A DNA stretch of 64,000 nt from Ashinkailepas kermadecensis (Eukaryota > Arthropoda > Thecostraca > Neolepadidae): positions 724,501 through 788,500 of the forward strand of contig JAOTOM010005099.1 of NCBI GenBank assembly GCA_034440615.1. Direction: 5' to 3'. The notes under the pieces were generated by a model. It was not told the DNA's origin. It saw nothing but the letters and a program-made list of their open reading frames with translations, and ran no database searches. The position numbers were made by a program, and so were the translations under genes. Positions 11,940 to 24,616 of the stretch are shown in pieces. Within the stretch, counting starts at the first letter, position 1. Every line of letters begins with the position of its first letter.

Positions 11940-12873
11940 AGTTTTTGGTGTTTGGACACATGGCTTGGCCTCTCTGCTCGACTTCTTTGCAGAAATTAAC
12001 CAACAACACTCCAGCATCAAGTTCACCTTAGAACACACTGGTCATAGCAGTTCGATTCCTTTCCTTGATACGTTGTTTGTAGTTCAGGCTGATGGGAGCT
12101 ACACCACCGAACTGTACCTTAAACCAATGGCAGCCCCCATCATCTTGCACTATGATTCGGCCCACCCGATGGCCACTAAAAAGGCCGTTTTAACATCCCA
12201 AATGAGGAGAGTAAGACGAGTCTCCACCGATACTATTTCATGCGAGCGGAGCCTTTCGAAGATGACAACTCTTTTCCTGGAAAACGGATACCCAGCACAT
12301 CGGGTACACTCGGCCACTCGTGCTGTTCACCCTCACAACAGGAGTAGGATAAGTGGGCAACGTCGGCATCGAGCGGATAGCAATCCCAACTATGTTTACA
12401 TGAGACTTCCTTTTGTCGATGATCAACTATGTCGACAGGTAAACGCAGCCATCCGTTCGTCTAATCTAAACCATGTTAGGGTAGCTTGGACTAGCGGACC
12501 TACGCTGAAATCTTACCTGGTCCGCTCAGCCCTGGAAATGCCACCATGCCCTGCTGGTAGAAGAACGTGCCACACCTGCATCAAAGGGCTCAAAGGTAGA
12601 TGGATGCGAAAAAACGTAGTTTATAAAATAACGTGCAACCGCTGTCTTGGAATATTTTATGTCGGTGAAATCAAATGTAGTATCAGAGATAGGTACAATG
12701 AGCACTTGGGAGATGCCAGACTTCGGAGAGCATACACACCTTTAGGCGAACACATGATCGACAAACATTCTAACATGGAACACAGCGACACTAACACAAA
12801 CTTCAAAGTAGAAATTCTGGCAACAGCCAGGGACAACGCTGATCTGAAGGTCCTCGAATCTACACATACGTAA
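11940..12873 (+). pseudogene. PLE RT C-terminus + GIY-YIG endonuclease, 5'-truncated (copy B)
   Basis: The open frame runs on continuously from non-PLE sequence upstream of 11940. It encodes the RT thumb (LLDFFAEIN..., YTTELYLKPMAAP), the cysteine motif CPAGRRTCHTCIKG, and the GIY-YIG domain (VVYKITCNRCLGIFYVGE, DRYNEHLGDARLRR, EHMIDKHSNMEHSD, KVLES). The endonuclease appears complete except for the last residues, where a two-base loss near 12862 shifts the frame compared with copy A. RT catalytic residues are absent because of the 5' truncation. Confidence 0.85.
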
Positions 12874-13185
12874 TCTACGGCCGCAACTAAACACGCAAAC
12901 GACGTCTTGGTATATCACATAAAATTACATAAACATAAATTATATTTTATGTGTTACGCGTTATATTGGATATATGTCTATATATGTGCGTGAGTGTATG
13001 TATCGATATGTATATGGACCATCGGCTCGGGCTTCCTCAGAGGATTCTATCTTGACATAGTTTGTTTCTGGTTTGGAGTTTCTTTAAGTGTCTGCACCAC
13101 TGAGGAGGCTTTTCTGCATTCCACGTGTCTTTTGCACGCTTTTTTCCCGCGTGCTTTTTTTCAATTGTTAAACTTGACATTTTGA

Positions 13186-13227
13186 TATCACTCCTGACGA
13201 TGGCCCCGGGCCGAAACGTTGAGTAAT
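13186..13227 (+). ncRNA. Hammerhead-ribozyme-like motif, PLE copy B
   Basis: CTGACGA at 13194-13200, a GGCC/GGCC stem II at 13202-13212, GAAAC at 13213-13217 and GTT at 13218-13220. ACTC (13190-13193) pairs with GAGT (13221-13224). The same arrangement is found in copies A and C. The predicted cleavage position would follow the GTT. Confidence 0.5.
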
Positions 13228-13439
13228 AAAGTATAATCCTTAACGTTACTTTTGATGTCAGCTCAGCACCTCCTGGTATATTGAAGGTCGTATGCTTTCT
13301 TTACACGCAATGTCTAAAACCCAGGAGGATCTAAGAGCCATTCTTCGTTGTATTAAACGATGATCGGACAGTTGCATTGACTTAACGTGCTGCTCCCAAC
13401 GACTTAGCTCACTATTTGTCTGGTCAGTTTCAGACGTTT

Positions 13440-16400
13440 CCGGGTTAGGTAACCACTACCCAATTACAATTAGGCTCAGCACGGACGCTATCCACCACAC
13501 TAAGTTATTTGGACTATCTTGGAACTCGAAAACAACGGATCGGGCTAAATTCGAGGATCAGGTGGACCTAAACCTAGCAACTTCAGAGCCTAGTAAAATC
13601 GAGACGATTCTGAGGGCCATCAGCTCAGCAGCACGAGACTCAGTTCCAAAAACTAACAAACCTAGGAAGAAGGAATCTACGCCATGGGGGACCCCGGAGT
13701 GTCAAGGGGCAATCGCCGCACGGCGCCCTTGCCGATAAACAACTCAAAGGATACGTGTGCGAAGCACACTTATCAGCATACAGACAATCTAAAAAACACT
13801 GCCGGTACACAATTCGAACAGCACGCTAAAACTGTTAGCAGTTTTTTGCCTCTCAATTCAATAGGTTCACCCCTACCGGGAGAATCTGATGAAGCGTTTC
13901 AACCTGAAACGCCTACCAACAGGCCCCTTCCCCCAACTGACAGCTGGCAGGTGAAAGGACAGCACATTACTACCCACCACGCCCTTGCATCCAAATACAA
14001 TTTTAGTTCTCGCAATAGAGAGGTCTACAATCAGTCGTTTACTACGCACGAATTACACCTTGCCCTCAGCAACTGTGGAAACACGTCGGTTGGGACGGAC
14101 GACATCCATTACCAGTTTCTTAACACGCGCAATGGAGGGGGGGGGGGCGATATCCGCCCAACCCTTCGGTTTTTCGTACATAACTCCGGATTTTTCTAGG
14201 CGATATACGCCATTTTTCCGTACCTGCTTATAAATGTTCGGCGCGTCGTTTAAAGCATGAAAAACGTAAATCGGATGATTTTTTTTTCGAGGTAGAGGCC
14301 GTTAAAGTCAAAACATTTCGTAGCGCCAGACCACAAAAATCGCGCTGATGCGTTTCCCGTATATTGGCAAAAGGGAAATGTTCTTGGCAGAACTAGCGAC
14401 TTGTTTGATGTATGTTGTTATGCTATATAGCTTCAAGGTCCTGTTAGGCCACCGATATCATGTCAGGTCAAGTTCTTGACAGGCTAATGGAACCAAACTT
14501 GGGCAACTGGAATGTTGTCATAAATGCAAATGACTGTCGTGCGATTGATGTTACTTTGCATGTTACACCCTACACATCCTGAAAACTACTGTTGTCATTG
14601 TGTACCTAAGCGTTTCCATGCTTCATGCATGTACTTCACTCTTTTCTTCGCGAAGCCGATTGCTCCGAGCTGCCCGACGGAGCAGTCGGGCGGGCGACCC
14701 GGTTGCGGTAACTGGAACAGGTAACTGGCCTGATAAAGTGCTGCTATATAGGTGACCTGAGGTCAAATTCTGGGTCTAGCATCTGTATTGCATCATTGGT
14801 GATGTCCAAAACATCATTGATAACCATTTTGGAGCATTTATACACAATCACAGCGATCCATAACAATGACAAGCCAAACCACGCTAAACAAGAAAATTTT
14901 GACATATGTGACCTCATTTGACCTTGCGGATATTGACCGAATGTCATGAAACTTGCACACAATAGAGTTCTCTACCATATCCATCCACTCTGAAAATTTC
15001 CTTAATCCAGCTTCAATAGGAGCCGAGATACGGAGAACCGGACGGGCGGTATCCCCCCACCCTCCAGTGCACGTAATTGTCAGAGGCCCTCCAGGGCGCG
15101 TGTTAAACGTCTTAGCAAAAATTACCTAACGTACCTACAAGCGGCCATAAATAAGTTGTACCAATAACTGTACCTGTGTACCTTTCCCGCATTCCGGCGG
15201 GAAAGCGTAGTCACTCCATTGCCAAAGCCGCAGAAAGATCACCCCACCCGAAAATGTTTTAGACCCATTTCACTTACAAGCTGTGCTAGCAAGTTGGTCC
15301 AGCGCATGGTCAACTTACGATTGAGGAAATATCTGGAATACAACGACCTGCTCGACGAATTTCAGTGCGGCTTCCAGCGTCAAAAATCAGCTACAGACAA
15401 TATCATTAGATTAGTGCATGACATCAAAAGTGGTCTACGCATGAAACGCAGAACAATAGCTGCCTCCTTATAAATCACTGCCGCATTCGACCGAGCACAC
15501 AAGTCCGCACTGAAACTCCACAAGATAGGCCTACGCGGACACATGGCACACTTCATTCTGAACTTTCTCAGAGACCGGACCCTTATTGTCGGATGCGGCA
15601 GTGTCACATCAAACACCACAACTCAGGAGCAAGGCCTGGCGCAGGGGAACGTGCTCTCACCGAGCCTCTTGATCATCATGGTCAACGACATACTTGCTGA
15701 CCACACGGACACTTCACTTCAATACTCACTTTGTGCGGACGACATAGCCATTTGGATAACATCACAATGCTTCCTTAAAGCTGAAAACAAAAATCAAGCC
15801 GGACTAGACCACATTGCAAAGTTGTGCAAAATATGGGGCTTCACCCTGTCCGCAGAAAATCGGCCACCGTCACATATAGTTGTCTCCGTCCTACACCCAA
15901 AACTCTACTTAAAATCGATGGCAAAGCCATCGAACAGGTGAAAAGCTTCAAGTTCTTAGGAGTACATAAAAACTCAGTTTCAACACGTACACCATCTCCA
16001 TCTCGAAGCGACGCGCGAAACGCATAAACATACTTCGTGCATTTGCAGGCACCGACTGGGGCGGAGACAGGAAAACACTACTGCGACTGTGTAAATCAAT
16101 CATACGACCAATCCTAGAATACAACAGCATCATTTTTGCCACCATTTCAGAAAGTCAGATTCAAAGTAAGAAATCATCCAAAACAGCTGCATCAGAGCAG
16201 CCACAAGTGCCCTCAGCACCACACCGATAACCAGTCTTCTAGTGGACTCAAACACGCCCCCACTCCACTTCAGGAGGACCCGACAGCTGTGCCGCTACCA
16301 CACCAAAATCAAATCCATTAATAGTCATCCGGCACAGGCCTGCTTTACGCCTGACAGATACGAAAAGAGCCGATTTGGGAGCAAACTTCCACCATATAGC

Positions 16401-16500
16401 ATTCAAACTGCCACGGCTCTCTCAGATCTTAACCTCGCAATGCAATCAACTGCGGCTCGACCGCCCACTAGGTCATTCTGGATTTTCGGTCAACCATAGG
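13440..16500 (+). pseudogene. I-type LINE ORF2: end of endonuclease and reverse transcriptase, decayed
   Basis: Visible pieces are GNHYPITIRL (endonuclease end, normally SDHYPI); the linker with STPWGTPECQ and SNCGNTSVGTDDIHYQFL (to 14120); KRLSKNYLTYLQAAINKLYQ resuming at 15107; PKPQKDHPTRKCFRPISLTS; LRKYLEYNDLLDEFQCGF; QGLAQGNVLSPSL; and the catalytic box as SLCADDIAIW (normally FADD). At least six frame changes or stops separate these parts. The interval 14124-15102 is the TTAA insertion and not part of the gene. Confidence 0.8.
14124..15102. mobile_element. TTAA-flanked non-autonomous DNA element (piggyBac-like), 979 bp
   Basis: The element is bounded by TTAA at 14120-14123 and 15103-15106. 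Its ends are CACGCGCAATGGAGGG and the complement of CACGCGCCCTGGAGGG. Taking out 14124-15102 plus one TTAA rejoins the LINE frame exactly (HYQFL to KRLSKNY), so the boundaries are unusually certain. A duplicated TTAA is the hallmark of piggyBac-type transposition. No transposase is present. Subterminal DNA repeats the CCCTCCAG...GC.CGT end motif (15058-15073). A related copy lies at 60596-60918. Confidence 0.85.
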
Positions 16501-16508
16501 TCGAGTAC

Positions 16509-17437
16509 TTGCTCTCGGAGAAGAAATCCACTATCACATCGGCGGAAATTCTTGGCCTCTTCCACAAGTTCGCCGATGACAACAAACAAAAAGCACTGTT
16601 ATTCACGGATGGGTCGAAGCACGAGGCTAATGTAGGCATCGGCATCACTGGACCAGGTCGCAGACTTTCCAAGCGTCTACCGGATAACTTCTCCATCTAC
16701 TCCGCTGAAGCAACGGCCATTCTGGCCATTATCTCCATTCTCATGAGGCGTAAAGCTAGAAACGTAGTAATTTGTTCAGAGTCCAAATCCATCCTCCAGT
16801 CAATTAGCAACACCCACGACTGTCCACATCACGTCATTGATAGAATCCAACAAATCGTGGCCCATAACGTAAACATGAACGTTTCCTTCCTCTGGATTCC
16901 GGGTCACGCCAACATCCCAGGTAGCAAAGAAGCATATCAGATCGCAAAGCAAGCGTTAGCATTGAACACCTACACAATCATGGAATATTCGGCAGACGAT
17001 TGCAAAGCACTCCTACAACGCCACATTCGCCAACATCAACAGAACACATGGACACAGCACAACTCAACACGACACAAATCCTACTACACCCACGCAATCA
17101 AACCAACGATAGGCACATGGAACACATCAAATCCGTCTCACCGACAAGAAGTGGTCATCCTCACTTAGTACTGGTTGCACGAAACTAACACAGCCTCAAT
17201 TAGAGGGTGGCCAATACACAACACCTCACTGCGACACCTGCAACACCACGTTAAGCATAGGCCACATCCTGCTAGACTGCAGTAGCTTTAGCTCTCAAAG
17301 ACAACCACTTAAGGCATTCTGCCAAAGAGAGGGCATCACCCTATCACCTCCATCGCTTCTCGGTGACAAACACCCAGAACTCCTTCAATTGCTATTTGAA
17401 TATATGTATGCCACAAAACTAGCAGTAACACTGTAGG
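16509..17437 (+). pseudogene. I-type LINE ORF2: RNase H and C-terminal zinc-finger-like region
   Basis: The RNase H domain shows LLFTDGSKHEANVGIGI (first Asp), YSAEATAILAII (Glu), VICSESKSIL (position of the usual SDS; here SES) and FLWIPGHANIPGSKEA. The last block has lost the usual GNE-AD for the final Asp. After a frameshift near 17168, a C-terminal frame reads HCDTCNTTLSIGHILLDC, a C-x2-C...H...C arrangement usual at the end of I-type LINE proteins. It ends at 17437. The domain is recognisable but damaged. Confidence 0.8.
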
Positions 17438-17518
17438 CACCACACCACCAACACTCACATCAACTCGCAATGCATGACCGCGAAACACTCGTAGGAAACA
17501 CGCAAATAAGCCATCCCC

Positions 17519-17770
17519 GCATGGCGTCGGATTTACATGAGCCGATTTGCTCCCCAATTAGAAATATATGGCTACCTAGCGGTGCCGTCGGAAGTAGATG
17601 AGCCGACTTGTTTCAGGAAAACATTAAAACTTAAAATATAAATAGCAATTTGCATAACGCAAAACGACTCAGAGGAGCCATCGGACGTAGATGAGCCGAT
17701 TTGCCTTGCAATTCATAACGTAAACGGCTACACAGAGGTGCAGCGGACGTAAAAGAGCCGAATTGCAAAA
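17519..17770 (+). repeat. Repeated GAGCCGA motif in the LINE 3' untranslated region
   Basis: Four diverged copies of a block of the form GTCGGANGTAGATGAGCCGA begin near 17526, 17588, 17682 and 17744, with variable spacing. They follow the LINE stop codon at 17437. Short repeated blocks in the 3' region are common in I-type LINEs; a role in RT recognition is possible but not shown here. Confidence 0.6.
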
Positions 17771-17985
17771 CAGCGTACTAACGCAACTGACAACCCTGCA
17801 TGGCATGCTTAGACTAACCCGCTACTAACAACTAACACGCGGCGGCCGGCGTGATAGGCGGTGCGGACAATTGCCTCCTTGTTCGCACGGCAAAGATCCC
17901 TCGGTGCTCTTCGATAAGAGTAGGCTAAAGCCCAAACTACAAATTATTTTGTGGAGGACTAAAGTAAAATTAAAACCATTCAGAC

Positions 17986-18252
17986 ATCAGGGAGATGTCC
18001 CCTGCCCCAACCCAGTCCCCAATCCGCCTCCAGCACCTAAAACATGACACAAACTATCAAGTAAATTTCCCTAAACGTAACTGTCCACTTTCCTGCACCT
18101 TGATAGCAAACACTCGCTTTTATCGACAGACATGTAACGTATTCGCTTTAAAGGCGGCTCAAATGACCTTTATGGTCCGGGGCGCCTAAAAAAATCACCT
18201 CCCTTAGCATAGAAAGCATAGAAAGCATAGAAAACATGGAAAGTTGTTCAAT

Positions 18253-18253
<1 letters not shown>
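17986..18253. other. Unassigned spacer leading into a microsatellite
   Basis: No recognised protein. Near its right end, AGCATAGAA is repeated three times (18207-18234). Confidence 0.4.
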
Positions 18254-18313
<60 letters not shown>

Positions 18314-18354
18314 CACACACAAACACACACGCACACACACATACACACACACAT
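18254..18354. repeat. (CA)n microsatellite
   Basis: About 100 bp of CA dinucleotides with a few interruptions after 18310. Confidence 0.97.
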
Positions 18355-20311
18355 ACTTGGGAATCGGGTTTGTGGGGACATGTGAATCTATCCGGGTATG
18401 TGGGGACACAACATTTAAGTGGAGGTTTCAGTGTCTTCTGATTTGAGTTAAGCTACAAAACGTACCTGTGGGCATACGGAGACTCTGGTGCGTGCCATAA
18501 CATCCCAAAGAAGCATGTACCACCGTTCTTCATCATGATATCGCAATGGAGCATATTACCGGGTTTGTGGGGACTTTAAATGGGCGGAGCTTATCTATTG
18601 ACTCCACCCACATCATGACCCCACAAACCAATGTTCCGAGAAATGCAATGGCCGCGCATACATACTTCTACGGATGCATACTTCTAGTGGTGAGGATGCC
18701 TTATTCTGACACGTATTCGGACTGGAGAAAATCTATCGATGCAGTGGCCGCGTGCGGATCGATTGGGGTGTTTCATTGTGCCTCATAATAAATGCTGAAA
18801 TTATTGGTGGTCTAAACGAACATTTGGTGATGACGGGGTGGTGTTCCTGGGGTCACAGTTTCGTAGACAAATGCACGAAAAATGTGAATACATTTTCATT
18901 ATCTAGGATTACATCACGAAAATCGAGAAGCGCTTTGTGAATTCAAGTACAGTCAAGCCTTGGCTGCAACGTGGTATGCACCATTCGACTGAGAAATGCA
19001 GGTTGTTCCCGCCAATTTGCAGCACAGTTGCTGATGTAGGCCAATTATAACATTGGAGTCTGGAAAACATCAGGGACTTCTTACCTTTCTCGTTATCGGT
19101 AGAATGACGTTTAAAGACCGCCGTGTGTATTCGCATACAGCAAAGTAAGGGGAATCAGACCGTGCAATGAATGATGACGCAAGATTTCAACTGAGTCCGC
19201 CAAAGTGCATCATATATGTTACATTTCGCGACAAATAGTTAATGCACTCTCGAGCAATTGCTTTGTGCACAAAGACCGCTCGATTACCATCGCTACAGAG
19301 AGACTGCAAGTACAGCCGAAGTAGGTCCACTATGGGATATTTGCGAAGAAAATATGTACTGTTGTGCTGCAATGCAAGCAAAATATTGCATGCATGAAAC
19401 CTGATTAGTTTTTAGAACATGTGGTTAAATATTTGACATTATGTGTTTATTGGCCTATTCAATGCGAGGTTGGCCGAGTATCGATAAACTCGTGAAGCTT
19501 TTGGTATTAGTTATTATAATTGCTGCAACGGATTGCAATGCAACATTAGTTCTTCTATCCTCCGATGTCTCTTGAAATAAAATCACTTCTGGGGATTGTC
19601 TGTAGCTTGAAATCATAGGTATGAGTAAACAATGTGAGGTTTTTGAAGTGTTTGCAACATGTCGAATTAATGAATCTTGCGACATATCCAACAATTCGCA
19701 CAAGCCATCAGGCCTGGAAAATATATGCTCTATTACTATCCACCCACTAGATGACTGTGAAGATCATGCGCTTTGTGCGCAGTTAGTGGGTGAGTGATAG
19801 TGATATTGAGTGAGCTATTATATGAAGCAGCGAAGGTGGCTACAGGCGAACAAATTAGCTGGTATAAAAGAGCTTCGGGATTGCAAAAATTGCCCTTTAC
19901 TTACAGTGTGGTCATTTGATGCATCAGTTTCGCAACATTTTTGAGTGATTGACAACAACTAATTAATATTTAACTTAACTCTGGTGCGGGATGGCTCCGC
20001 TTGCCGGCAAAGCACATTCAAAGGGAGCACATAATGCGCTCTCACCCCCTGACAACTTGAACAGTAATCGACCGATGTTATCGCAGAAGATGGTAATTCA
20101 TTTCTTGTGACTTGATATGATTCTTGTGACTTGTGAGTTTTGCAACATACAATAACGACAATTTTGGTACAGGCGGATACAGCAGCTCCCCCATGAAATA
20201 CAACTGATGGAATTGGGGATATTTTCCAAACACCACGGCTTCTAAATTTCGCAACCGGTTTCGTCAATTATTGCTTCATTATATAGCCAATTAAATTACC
20301 TTTCTGCTCAC
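18355..20311. other. About 2 kb without recognisable genes
   Basis: The motif GTTTGTGGGGAC or near variants occurs near 18368, 18396 and 18560, and inverted near 18618, perhaps traces of a decayed repeat. Otherwise nothing assignable. Open frames are short and compositionally ordinary. Confidence 0.4.
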
Positions 20312-20870
20312 GTGAGAACAGTCAATTTTCAAAATTGCAGGCCCATTCACTTCGCTTCACTTTTATGTTGTAGGATGTTTCGAATGTTAGGATGTAGGCG
20401 AAGTTCGTCCTCCTGGAGTGCTCTGCGGTCAGTTTTTGACTCCAGAAACAACGTTGGAGTTCGTCACACACAGAAACCACCCACGTATAGCCAAAGCCCA
20501 CCCAAAGTTCCTAATAGTCACAACGCTGGGCACGAACGCACTAAACAACGAAGCGCACCAGACCCTGTCCGCACAGCAGCGAAAATCGACAACACCACGT
20601 GGTGACGCACCAGCATCCTTACAAAGAGCTGTTTCCACTGGGCCGCAGTGGTTGTCCTCCTCTGACTCCTCAGGCAAGAGATGACGGGTTTCTAGGGGTA
20701 GTGAAGTGGAGTCCCTAGGGCTCTGATTAGGCCGAGGCGTCAAACTGTAGACTTCTTCTTCCGTTGCTGCAACACTGAACAAACAGAAGACTCAATCCTC
20801 TTGCATTTCCAGGCAAGTGACTTGGAAACGGTACCTCAGGAGGGTACTTCCCAGGAGACAAGTGCAAGAT
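20312..20870 (-). mobile_element. Penelope-like element, 5'-region fragment (copy F)
   Basis: 20562-20870 matches the 5' part of PLE copy A (about 11445-11755) at roughly 90%, including AGCGAAAATCGACAACAC, CTCAGGCAAGAGATGAC and GTACTTCCC. On the minus strand an open frame contains FSVAATEEEV and LPEESEEDNHCGP, which probably lies in the poorly known N-terminal part of the PLE protein or its leader. The part below 20562 has no counterpart in copy A. Confidence 0.75.
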
Positions 20871-23040
20871 AGAAGCTTGTTTGCAAGAAGTGAAAGATGC
20901 TCAGTTCAATACCCTATCATCTTATCATCATATCAATTGACATTTATCGCTATCTCTATTGAATTTCGAATTATTTAGTTTACCGACCGTGGAGGTCAAA
21001 AACATACCGAAGTCTAGAGATGCTCATAACGTGGAAAATTATCAACGGATCGTCAATTCCTTTTATCAGGGGACGCACCGTGAAAAGGAGGTCCTGTGAC
21101 ATCCATCTTGAAGAATTATAACGCGCTATGCTAGGAGTGGGTGACTTAAATGCTAATTTGTTTGTTCACATTAGCCCAACAAGGCGAAATTCAAGCAATG
21201 CCCTTTACCCCAATATAATTTGGTAGAGCTCCCCACGGGCTTTTTGGTCCGATATATGGATTTTCATTTTCATAGACCATTTCGATTCCACAAGCATTTA
21301 TGTTCGAAGAATGTTCTAGCTTCAAACGTTAATAACCGTTTATCTTTAGCAAAAATATGGCCGAAGTGAAAAACAGCCCCATTAATGGCCTTTCTTGTGA
21401 TATCTCATTTTATTACATCGTCCAATAACTTTGGGTTCAACGTCGCCTGAAATGGGATACAGCCTGTCGTTGACTTATCATCTGAACACGGTTATTCAAA
21501 TTTAGGATCTTTATCACTCCAAAAGTTACCGATCGAATGCTTGATTCCCGACAGAAAAACAGAAAAACAGAAAGACAGAAGAAAAAAAGTTTGGTTTGGC
21601 CGCTGGTGGCCATCCCGTAATAGCCTTTTTCGTGTTTTCACCGTTTTCGGGAATGAAATGTCGGTTTTATGCTCATCACTTCCAGCGTTATCTTAAATTG
21701 TCGAGAACCATTCGATTCGTCGTTAAAAAAATCGCCGTTCACATTCTACTGGGCGGACTTGAAGGCACTTTGTAAAATATTTTCACTGCTGTGTTTAGAT
21801 AGGTTTAGCATATGCAATTTGTGTGGATTCGCGTAGGCAGTTATGCGGAAATGTTTTTTTTTGCAGACGGGTGTCACCATCAGCTAACAGGAGACGAAAG
21901 GAAAAATGTTTGCAATGTTTTTACGGAGTGATGAATCGTTTAATTTTCCAAATCTGATCCATTCCTCCCAAGCCGGCTGGCTATTAAATATATAAAATTT
22001 GCCTTTGGCAGGGAGATAAAAGGTAACCCATTTCATGCTCAGTCGATCAACGTTCCAGTATTGGGAATCGGACGGCAACGTTGGACGTGAGCTGTCATTA
22101 CGTATATTCATGGAAAGGGTAACGTCCCAAAATGCCCATTTTTTCTCATATCGATGAAATTTCGAAATTTCGAAATGAAAAAATCGAGATATGATGATTT
22201 AAAAAAACAACTAATTTTGGAGAGAAAAAAATTTCACTATTAAAATTGAAACAATTTTCCTCTTATAAATTTTGACGCCACAATTATCCTGCCATGCCGG
22301 AAATAATGGAAAATATATAGAATATTCTAAGTTTGTTTTAGTAGAACTACAACATCTTGGGAACAAAATTACACTAATTTGTTTTCTTCCGAAAGAGCCC
22401 CATTCACGTATCTTACGCTACGATCCCACCTCCTTAAATATGAAAAGTAATGTAGTTATGGCCCGTCGAATATTGACTAAGTGCAATTGGCGTCCCTGTG
22501 TAACTCGGCAAATTATAACTCACGAGCCATGATATCACCTGGCGGTATAGATTCAGAGGAGTACGATGCAACAAGAAAACTGGAGTCACTTGTCTCTGTT
22601 AGTTTTCCCTCCAGAACACGCCAAACTTGACATGCACGCATGTTTGCGCTCTTCTTGCGTGTCAGCAAATGCTAACACGCAAAAAGAAATTATATTACTG
22701 TTGACGTTTCCCACAGCAAAGGCGTCAAGCGATAAAATATTAACTCATAGCATTACGATATATAGGTTTTCGCTCCTAAAGGGCGCCCTAATTGTTCGAT
22801 TTAAAAATGTATTTCACCAGTCGATTTTCCGTGATCCTCCTGATCGATTACTTGCACTTCGAAGGAATTCTGCACAGCACTAAGAGTGTACGCAAGTTAA
22901 CACTCAGCCTTCAAGCCAACATTTGTCAACTCTGTGGAGCTTTTCAAGACATAGCAAGTATATTATATCTTACCCAATTTTGAAGCCTAACTTTGATCCT
23001 AAAACTTTCTAAACCATAACCTTCTATAATTCTGATGAGC
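20871..23040. other. About 2.2 kb without recognisable genes
   Basis: Nothing assignable. A short ACAGAAAAACAGAAAAACAG repeat lies near 21552-21580. An imperfect AT-rich inverted repeat (GAAATTTCGAAATTTCGAAAT) lies near 22155. The 5' edge of the next CR1 fragment is unclear. Confidence 0.35.
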
Positions 23041-23081
23041 CTGTCGAGAGCAGGCCTAGGAAATACATCAAGCTGGTAGGA

Positions 23082-24020
<939 letters not shown>

Positions 24021-24616
24021 AAGCTGACATGGATGAGGTTTGAAAATTGATGGTAGGGCATTCAATCCACATGTGTTGAAGGGGATCAGGGGACTAGGGC
24101 TGGATAGCTAGGATAGATATGCATTGATAGGTGGGTGGGATGTTGGTGGATGGTTCCTTTAGGATTTGGTGATGGTTGGGGTGGGTCTTTTTCCCGGGAT
24201 TATTGTATCTTCCATGTAAAGAATTAATTTGATGGGCCCTTGTGGCTCTTATTAAGTCTAAACTCTTTATGACTAGATGACTTTACTGCGGGAGAACTAA
24301 TTTGCCCAGAACTACCCTTAAATTGGCTGACGTACCCGGTTCGGAATACTTTATTAACCTGAGATTTCTCCAAACTTTGACCGCGCCACAAAATCAGATG
24401 TCATAGGTAGGTGAAAACGGACGACACTCGATTAAGCGGTCCTTTGTACACCTGGGCTATACGTTAGGTAAATGAAAGCGAGATATTCCGCGTTTACTTG
24501 GAGAATCAGCTCGATCTGCGCTTTTCGGAGTGGTCTTGCGAAAATCGCCAGATCAAAATTTTCCGGTGTGGCTGGATTACGAGGATGGCGCAGCACTCGG
24601 AACGTGACCATGCCGA

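Larger units (their letters stand above)
11940..13314 (+). mobile_element. Penelope-like element, copy B (5'-truncated)
   Basis: This copy begins inside the RT domain at the FGVWTHG block just after the catalytic box. It continues through the endonuclease, the 3' untranslated region, a hammerhead-like motif and the conserved tail to about 13314. It is head to head with copy A, so the pair forms a palindrome of about 4.1 kb with identical tails at the outer ends (9209-9300 and 13220-13314). Confidence 0.88.
13340..17985 (+). mobile_element. I-type LINE, 5'-truncated, interrupted by a TTAA element
   Basis: Coding remnants run in order: end of the AP-endonuclease (near GNHYPI, 13455), RT (13560-16100), RNase H (16560-16960) and a C-terminal cysteine/histidine motif (17215-17300). 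A 3' untranslated region with internal repeats runs to about 17985. The order EN-RT-RNase H-C2HC is that of the I/R1-type LINEs. A 979-bp DNA element occupies 14124-15102. The LINE is full of frameshifts and stops. Confidence 0.8.

Noticed and set aside
18148..18441. Cys-Val and His-Thr rich frames
   Set aside because: Translations of the (CA)n microsatellite.
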